From contig CALLWB010000081.1 of NCBI GenBank assembly GCA_938016265.1, positions 1 to 64,000 on the forward strand: DNA of 64,000 nt. The letters run 5' to 3'. The DNA is from an uncultured Saprospiraceae bacterium (lineage in GTDB: Bacteria; Bacteroidota; Bacteroidia; Chitinophagales; Saprospiraceae). How positions within the stretch are numbered: position 1 is the stretch's first letter; the number at the start of each line of letters is the position of its first letter. The position numbers and the translations under genes were made by a program. Under the pieces are notes generated by a model. It saw nothing but the letters and a program-made list of their open reading frames with translations, searched no databases and was not told the DNA's origin. Shown in pieces: positions 60,017 to 64,000 of the stretch.

Positions 60017-60117
60017 CTTTTTGATCTCCTCATTTTACAAAAAAAATGGCGTGCTTCTTGCAATTTACCAAACAAGTAACTAGTTTATGATGATCCACTC
60101 AAGTAGTTCTTTTTAAT

Positions 60118-61413
60118 ATGAAAAAACAAGGATTTGTAGTTTTGTTGGTTGGTTTTCTTATTTCGCTTACGCTGAATGGGTGGGCGCAAAAGGAAGAGTA
60201 TGTGAAGGAAAACTATTTGCGGTACAAGGATTTTGTTTATAAAGACTATATCAAAACGGCGACCCTTTTTCCTAAGGACTATCCAATCGGTTTTCCTATT
60301 ATGGGGCTTGGTAAGCGGGAGATTCTTTCTCTATCTTTTGATGACATGGAAGGTGGGGTGAAGGATTACTCCTATACGGTTGTCCACTGCAATGCGGACT
60401 GGCAGCCAAGTGATTTAAATGATATGGAGTACATCGATGGGTTTAACTCAGATGAAATCGTCAATTATGAGTTTTCGTTCAATACCCTTATCGACTATAC
60501 CAACTACCAACTGGAGCTTCCCAATGAAAATATGAAGTTTACTAAATCTGGCAATTACTTATTGAAAGTTTATTTGTCAGACAGTGAGGAGTTGGTGTTG
60601 ACCAAGCGCTTTTTAATCCAGGAAGGCGGAGTGTCTATTGATGCGGTGGTTCAACGTGCTACAGCAGTTAGCAAATCCCGTTCGCATCAGGAGATCGATT
60701 TTGTGATCAATCATCCAGGCAGCAATATCCGTAACCCAAGGTCTGAAGTGCAGGTCACCGTAATGCAAAACGGAAGATGGGATAACTCGATTTCAGACTT
60801 AGAGCCCTTATTCATCAAAGAGAAAAAGCTGATTTACGATTATCAAAATGAGATCGTTTTCTCAGGAGGGAAGGAGTTTAGAGAAGTAGATCTTCGGACC
60901 ACCCGCTACCAGGCAGAGAATATTCAAAACATAGAAAGCGACCTGGATCGATACTACATGAAAGTCATACCTGATAAGGAGCGAGATGGCAGAATATATG
61001 ATTATGATGCAGAAGCAAATGGACAGTTTATCATAGAAAATTTTCATGAAGATGATCCACATATCGAATGCGATTATATCAGAACCACCTTTACCCTTCA
61101 ACAACTTTTTCCTGAAAGAACAGGCAATTTTTACTTGTTTGGAGCACTATCCGACTGGCAACTCAAGGAAGAATTTAAAATGCGTTATGACGAAAAGCTA
61201 AGTGCCTATCAATGTACGGTAGACCTGAAACAAGGCTATTACAATTATAGCTACGCTTTTGTTGAAGATGGTTCAGAAATCGCCAACCTTGAGCGGATTG
61301 AAGGTGGTTGGTTTGAAACGGAAAACAATTATCAAATATTGGTTTATTATCGACCGTTTGGAGATCGGTATGATCGGTTAGTAGGGTATGAGTTGTTCAA
61401 TTCTGTAAAGTGA
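60118..61413 (+). CDS. Type IX secretion system plug protein (DUF5103 domain)
   Basis: A 431-residue exported protein (signal peptide cut near GWAQ, about 23). The DUF5103/PlugP layout is recognisable: ENYLRYKDFVYKDYIKTATL, YTVVHCNADWQPSDLNDMEY, GFNSDEIVNYEFSFNTLIDY, NYLLKVYLSDSEELVLTKRF, and a C-terminal domain with TGNFYLFGALSDWQLKEEFK and YNYSYAFVEDG. In T9SS of Flavobacterium the plug protein closes the SprA translocon pore when it is not bound to cargo. The presence of T9SS cargo genes and a PorP-type protein in the same window supports the call. Confidence 0.9.
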   Translation: MKKQGFVVLLVGFLISLTLNGWAQKEEYVKENYLRYKDFVYKDYIKTATLFPKDYPIGFPIMGLGKREILSLSFDDMEGGVKDYSYTVVHCNADWQPSDLNDMEYIDGFNSDEIVNYEFSFNTLIDYTNYQLELPNENMKFTKSGNYLLKVYLSDSEELVLTKRFLIQEGGVSIDAVVQRATAVSKSRSHQEIDFVINHPGSNIRNPRSEVQVTVMQNGRWDNSISDLEPLFIKEKKLIYDYQNEIVFSGGKEFREVDLRTTRYQAENIQNIESDLDRYYMKVIPDKERDGRIYDYDAEANGQFIIENFHEDDPHIECDYIRTTFTLQQLFPERTGNFYLFGALSDWQLKEEFKMRYDEKLSAYQCTVDLKQGYYNYSYAFVEDGSEIANLERIEGGWFETENNYQILVYYRPFGDRYDRLVGYELFNSVK

Positions 61414-61561
61414 GTCTTTCTGCTGGCTGTTATTTGTGTTTCACCTCTTCGGGGTTAGTTTGGTCTTTCTTCTACCCAAAAGCAGCATAAACATATCCTT
61501 TGTCGTTATACTATGTATAACGTTCCTTGACATTAATTTTCAACCATTGCTAAATCGAATT

Positions 61562-62374
61562 TTATTTTAGAATTGCGGCTAGTTGGTCGTGGTAAGAAGG
61601 GAATTCTGCCAGATTATTGTGGGCGCCTCCTTGTATAGAATGCAGGATGTCCGGTTGGTTCAGGATCTTTGCCAGCTGTTGGCTGTGTTGATAAGGGACG
61701 AGTTCGTCTTCTGTACCATGAAACAGGTGAACAGGTGATTTGATATTCACAATGTTTCCGGCATTGTCCAGTTGGTACCTGATGAGTTGTTTGATAGGGA
61801 GTACGGGCGGCAACATTGCCCCTGCCATTTCTGGGATGTTTAGATAGGGCGTTTCGAGGATGACCATCTTTGGATTGGTCTTGGTGGCTAAGGTACTGAT
61901 GACCCCAGTACCCAGCGAGCGGCCATACAAAATAATAGTGTTTTCAGGGTGTTGTTCCAAGAGGTAGTTGTACATCAATTGTGCATCGGCATGTAAGGCT
62001 TTCTCACTTCTTTTACCAACACTTTTCCCATATCCCCGATAGTCCGGGATGAGTATATCGTATCCTAGTTGAAGGAAGTCAGGAGCAACATTGCCCCAGT
62101 CTCTTAGCGATCCGGCATTGCCATGGCAATATAAAATCACCCCTTTTTTTTGTGCTTGTTTTGTCTTACAGAGTAGGGCATGCAGTCGCGTATTGGTGTC
62201 TGGAGTAAAGTACACTTCCTCATAAGCAAACGGAAACTGAAAATTAAAGTCATCTTGCAGGACTTCGGGATAAAATAACATGTTTTCCTGATGCCGATAG
62301 AGCAAGTAACAAATGCCCAGATAAACGATCAGGGTAAACACCGTAAGCAGGATAATAACTTTAGTAAAACTCAT
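61562..62374 (-). CDS. Membrane-anchored alpha/beta hydrolase (ABHD13/Bem46-like)
   Basis: I start at ATG 62374 (MSFTKVIILLTVFTLIVYLG, 270 residues); an ATG eleven codons earlier adds a weak leader. One N-terminal membrane anchor, then an alpha/beta hydrolase domain with HGNAGSLRDWG (oxyanion), the nucleophile elbow GRSLGTG (Ser about 154), the acid in FHGTEDELVPY (Asp about 220) and the catalytic His in QGGAHNNL (about 249). The HGNAGS plus GRSLGTG signature marks the Bem46/ABHD12-13 group. Substrates in bacteria are mostly unknown (lipid or acyl-thioester-like). Reads towards the plug gene on the other strand. Confidence 0.85.
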   Translation of the reverse strand: MSFTKVIILLTVFTLIVYLGICYLLYRHQENMLFYPEVLQDDFNFQFPFAYEEVYFTPDTNTRLHALLCKTKQAQKKGVILYCHGNAGSLRDWGNVAPDFLQLGYDILIPDYRGYGKSVGKRSEKALHADAQLMYNYLLEQHPENTIILYGRSLGTGVISTLATKTNPKMVILETPYLNIPEMAGAMLPPVLPIKQLIRYQLDNAGNIVNIKSPVHLFHGTEDELVPYQHSQQLAKILNQPDILHSIQGGAHNNLAEFPSYHDQLAAILK

Positions 62375-62574
62375 ACGACAATAATTAATGAGAATAATAT
62401 TCTGCAAATTAAACTCAATAATTCGAAAGACTGTCTATTTTTTAATAAATTTGATAGTGAAAGTTGTTTAAAAACGAATTATTGTTTTACAATTTGCGCA
62501 AACTGCATTATTAAACAACTGAGAATATAGCATTTTGCTATTAGCCGAAACACTCCATTATTAAAAAGGGAATT

Positions 62575-63630
62575 ATGAAAAACAGCTATACACAACTATC
62601 CATTCTAATCCTGGCACTCCTGTTCGTTTTTACAGGGCTGAAGGGGCAGGATGCACATTGGTCACAATTTTCTAATACCCCGTTGCGACTTAGCCCAGCG
62701 ATGTCTGGTGTCTATGAAGGCGATTGGCGATTAGGCGCAAACTATCGCGAGCAATGGGCGAGTGTTATCGGACCCAATCCTTATCGTAGCATTCATGCTA
62801 GTTTTGATAAGCGATTTTTTGCGATCAAAAATGACTACTTTTCTGTAGGACTAAATTTGATGAATGACCAGGGAGGTGCTGGTGGATATATGACCAATGA
62901 GGCACACCTTAGCCTTTCTTACCTCAAACAAGTGGCTGGTAGCAGACTTACCGGTATGGCGCAATACATTGTTGCAGGTTTACAAGTCGGACTTGGACAA
63001 CGTCAGGTAAATTGGGACGAATTTTCTTACAGCGCCCAGTTTAATGATAATTCTGGTATTTTTGATCCTACGCTTCCTACGAATGAGCAAGTAGGAATTA
63101 GCAGTACCTTATATCCTGATATCAATGCAGGATTGATGTGGTACGGTGTTTTTGATGATCGAAAAAGTTTGTATTTAGGATTAGCGGCACATCATCTTAA
63201 TAAACCAGATATCTCTTTCTTTGCTGAGCAAACTGATTTTTTACATAATAAATACTCGATCTACGCGGGTGCAGAATACCCAATGGGCGAATACTTTAGT
63301 TTGATGCCTAGTGGTCAGGTAGTTTTACAGGGGCCTTCTCTGGAGATTATGGCTGGATTGAACATTCGGTATATGAATGACGATTGGAAGGAAGTAGCGC
63401 TTCGCGCAGGAGCTTGGGGACGAGTCGTCGGAAAAGAAACAGGAATGGGCACAGATGCGATTGTCGCTATGGCAGCCATCGAATTTGAACGAATTGTACT
63501 TGGGATTAGTTATGACGTAAACACTTCAACGCTTGTAGCGGCTTCTAATCGCCGTGGAGCGTTTGAATTGTCGTTGTATTATACACACCCAGGAAGAACG
63601 AAGGGCGAGTTGAAATGTCCTAAGTTTTAG
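62575..63630 (+). CDS. PorP/SprF family T9SS outer-membrane protein
   Basis: A 351-residue beta-barrel protein with signal peptide (LILALLFVFTGLKGQ). Family hallmarks: QDAHWSQFSNTPLRLSPAMS near the start, GDWRLGANYREQWASV, NPYRSIHASFDKRFF, and an alternating beta-barrel pattern to the end with SLMPSGQVVLQGP and IVLGISYDVNTSTLVAASNR. PorP/SprF proteins anchor cell-surface parts of T9SS or gliding, often as a partner for long-repeat adhesins. Downstream terminator at 63659. The PorP-type protein and the many T9SS cargoes in this window suggest a surface-exposed system, though a specific adhesin partner is not next to it. Confidence 0.93.
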   Translation: MKNSYTQLSILILALLFVFTGLKGQDAHWSQFSNTPLRLSPAMSGVYEGDWRLGANYREQWASVIGPNPYRSIHASFDKRFFAIKNDYFSVGLNLMNDQGGAGGYMTNEAHLSLSYLKQVAGSRLTGMAQYIVAGLQVGLGQRQVNWDEFSYSAQFNDNSGIFDPTLPTNEQVGISSTLYPDINAGLMWYGVFDDRKSLYLGLAAHHLNKPDISFFAEQTDFLHNKYSIYAGAEYPMGEYFSLMPSGQVVLQGPSLEIMAGLNIRYMNDDWKEVALRAGAWGRVVGKETGMGTDAIVAMAAIEFERIVLGISYDVNTSTLVAASNRRGAFELSLYYTHPGRTKGELKCPKF

Positions 63631-63658
63631 AATTGATTTAGAAAAATAATTTTAATAT

Positions 63659-63687
63659 AAAACCCGGCGGACTGTCGGGTTTTTTGT
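63659..63687 (+). terminator. Rho-independent terminator
   Basis: AAAACCCG / CGGGTTTT stem with a loop of 9 bases and a T-run, right after the PorP/SprF gene. Confidence 0.85.
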
Positions 63688-63770
63688 TTTGGTATATTGC
63701 TTATTTGTAGATCTTAAAACGAGCCTTTACTCGACCGTCAACCAAACTTATAAAAGCAAAACCCCATTCC

Positions 63771-64000
63771 ATGATCAAAACGAAAAACATTGCATTTCTG
63801 GCAATTGTAGTGAGCCTTATCTTTAGTGGCTGCGCTTCAAAAAAATACTTGGGGCACTACGAATATGCCTTTCACGGGCCGATGTCTAGTTTTTTTAATT
63901 TACATCTGGAAAAAGATAAGTCATTTACCTTCCAGTCGCATACTGGTATTTCCGGGACTAGGGGATTCGGGGAATATTCCATAGAAAATGATACCATCTA
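63771..64000 (+). CDS. Partial lipoprotein gene, cut by window end
   Basis: Opens at ATG 63771 and stays open to the last base: MIKTKNIAFLAIVVSLIFSG then CASKKYLGHYEY, a clear SPII lipoprotein signal with lipobox FSGC (Cys at 21). The visible 76 residues (SFFNLHLEKDKSFTFQS and GFGEYSIENDTI) suggest a small lipoprotein of the kind whose beta-strands hold short Lys/Phe/Tyr runs. No family can be named from the fragment. Confidence 0.7.
   Translation, partial: MIKTKNIAFLAIVVSLIFSGCASKKYLGHYEYAFHGPMSSFFNLHLEKDKSFTFQSHTGISGTRGFGEYSIENDTI

Noticed and set aside
1-64000. tRNA or rRNA genes
   Set aside because: Reading the intergenic stretches on both strands I saw no cloverleaf with a TTCGANNC-type arm or any rRNA motif; a dedicated tRNA scan could still find one.

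Overview
The window reads as chromosomal DNA of an AT-rich member of the Bacteroidota, most likely of the Saprospiraceae or a near relative. The signs are type IX secretion (T9SS) parts (a PorP/SprF-family protein and a plug protein with the DUF5103 domain), four proteins with T9SS C-terminal sorting domains, TAnnTTTG-type promoters, many SPII lipoproteins, paired DUF1800/DUF1501 genes, and a lack of Shine-Dalgarno sequences. I saw no rRNA, tRNA, CRISPR array, transposase or integrase. The species cannot be fixed from the sequence alone.

Layout. 0-5 kb: two small secreted proteins, the first of three helical-repeat paralogues, and a membrane-anchored EEP-type phosphatase. 5-14 kb: envelope genes. 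These are an MsbA-like ABC exporter, a minus-strand cluster kdsA-like / transaldolase-CBS fusion / kdsC-like (ulosonic acid synthesis with unusual enzymes), and a plus-strand operon Gfo/Idh/MocA oxidoreductase / lipoprotein / polyprenyl-phosphate sugar phosphotransferase. 14-20 kb: a GPH/MFS transporter, a TPR protein, an S9 peptidase, a small ORF with its own terminator, and an alpha/beta hydrolase. 20-23 kb: a probable metal-linked ABC system (ATPase, FtsX-like permease with a His-rich loop, two CFFCG-motif secreted proteins). 23-32.6 kb: an Omp28/PKD T9SS cargo, an OmpA-family protein, an LRR protein, a second helical paralogue and a fibre-like tail-collar protein.

32.7-47.1 kb is the most distinctive region. 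It is a tandem duplication of a roughly 7.1 kb transcription unit, each copy carrying a promoter, a structured leader of about 175 nt, a DUF1800 gene, a Tat-exported DUF1501 gene with a dockerin-like tail, a 1024-residue T9SS cargo with eight repeats of about 88 residues, and a terminator. The paired bases of the leader are kept between copies while loops and spacers drift.

47-64 kb: a DUF3817 membrane protein, an MBL-fold protein, SppA, the third helical paralogue, two neighbouring secreted proteins that share an unrecognised domain, FtsK followed by two LolA-like proteins, a lipoprotein, the T9SS plug protein, a membrane-anchored hydrolase, PorP/SprF, and a lipoprotein cut by the window end.

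The common theme is the cell envelope: making surface sugar, exporting lipids and glycans, carrying lipoproteins (LolA), T9SS structure and its cargo. The two best candidates for something undescribed are the kdsA-like/transaldolase-CBS/kdsC-like pathway variant and the duplicated DUF1800/DUF1501/repeat-cargo operon with its conserved leader RNA.
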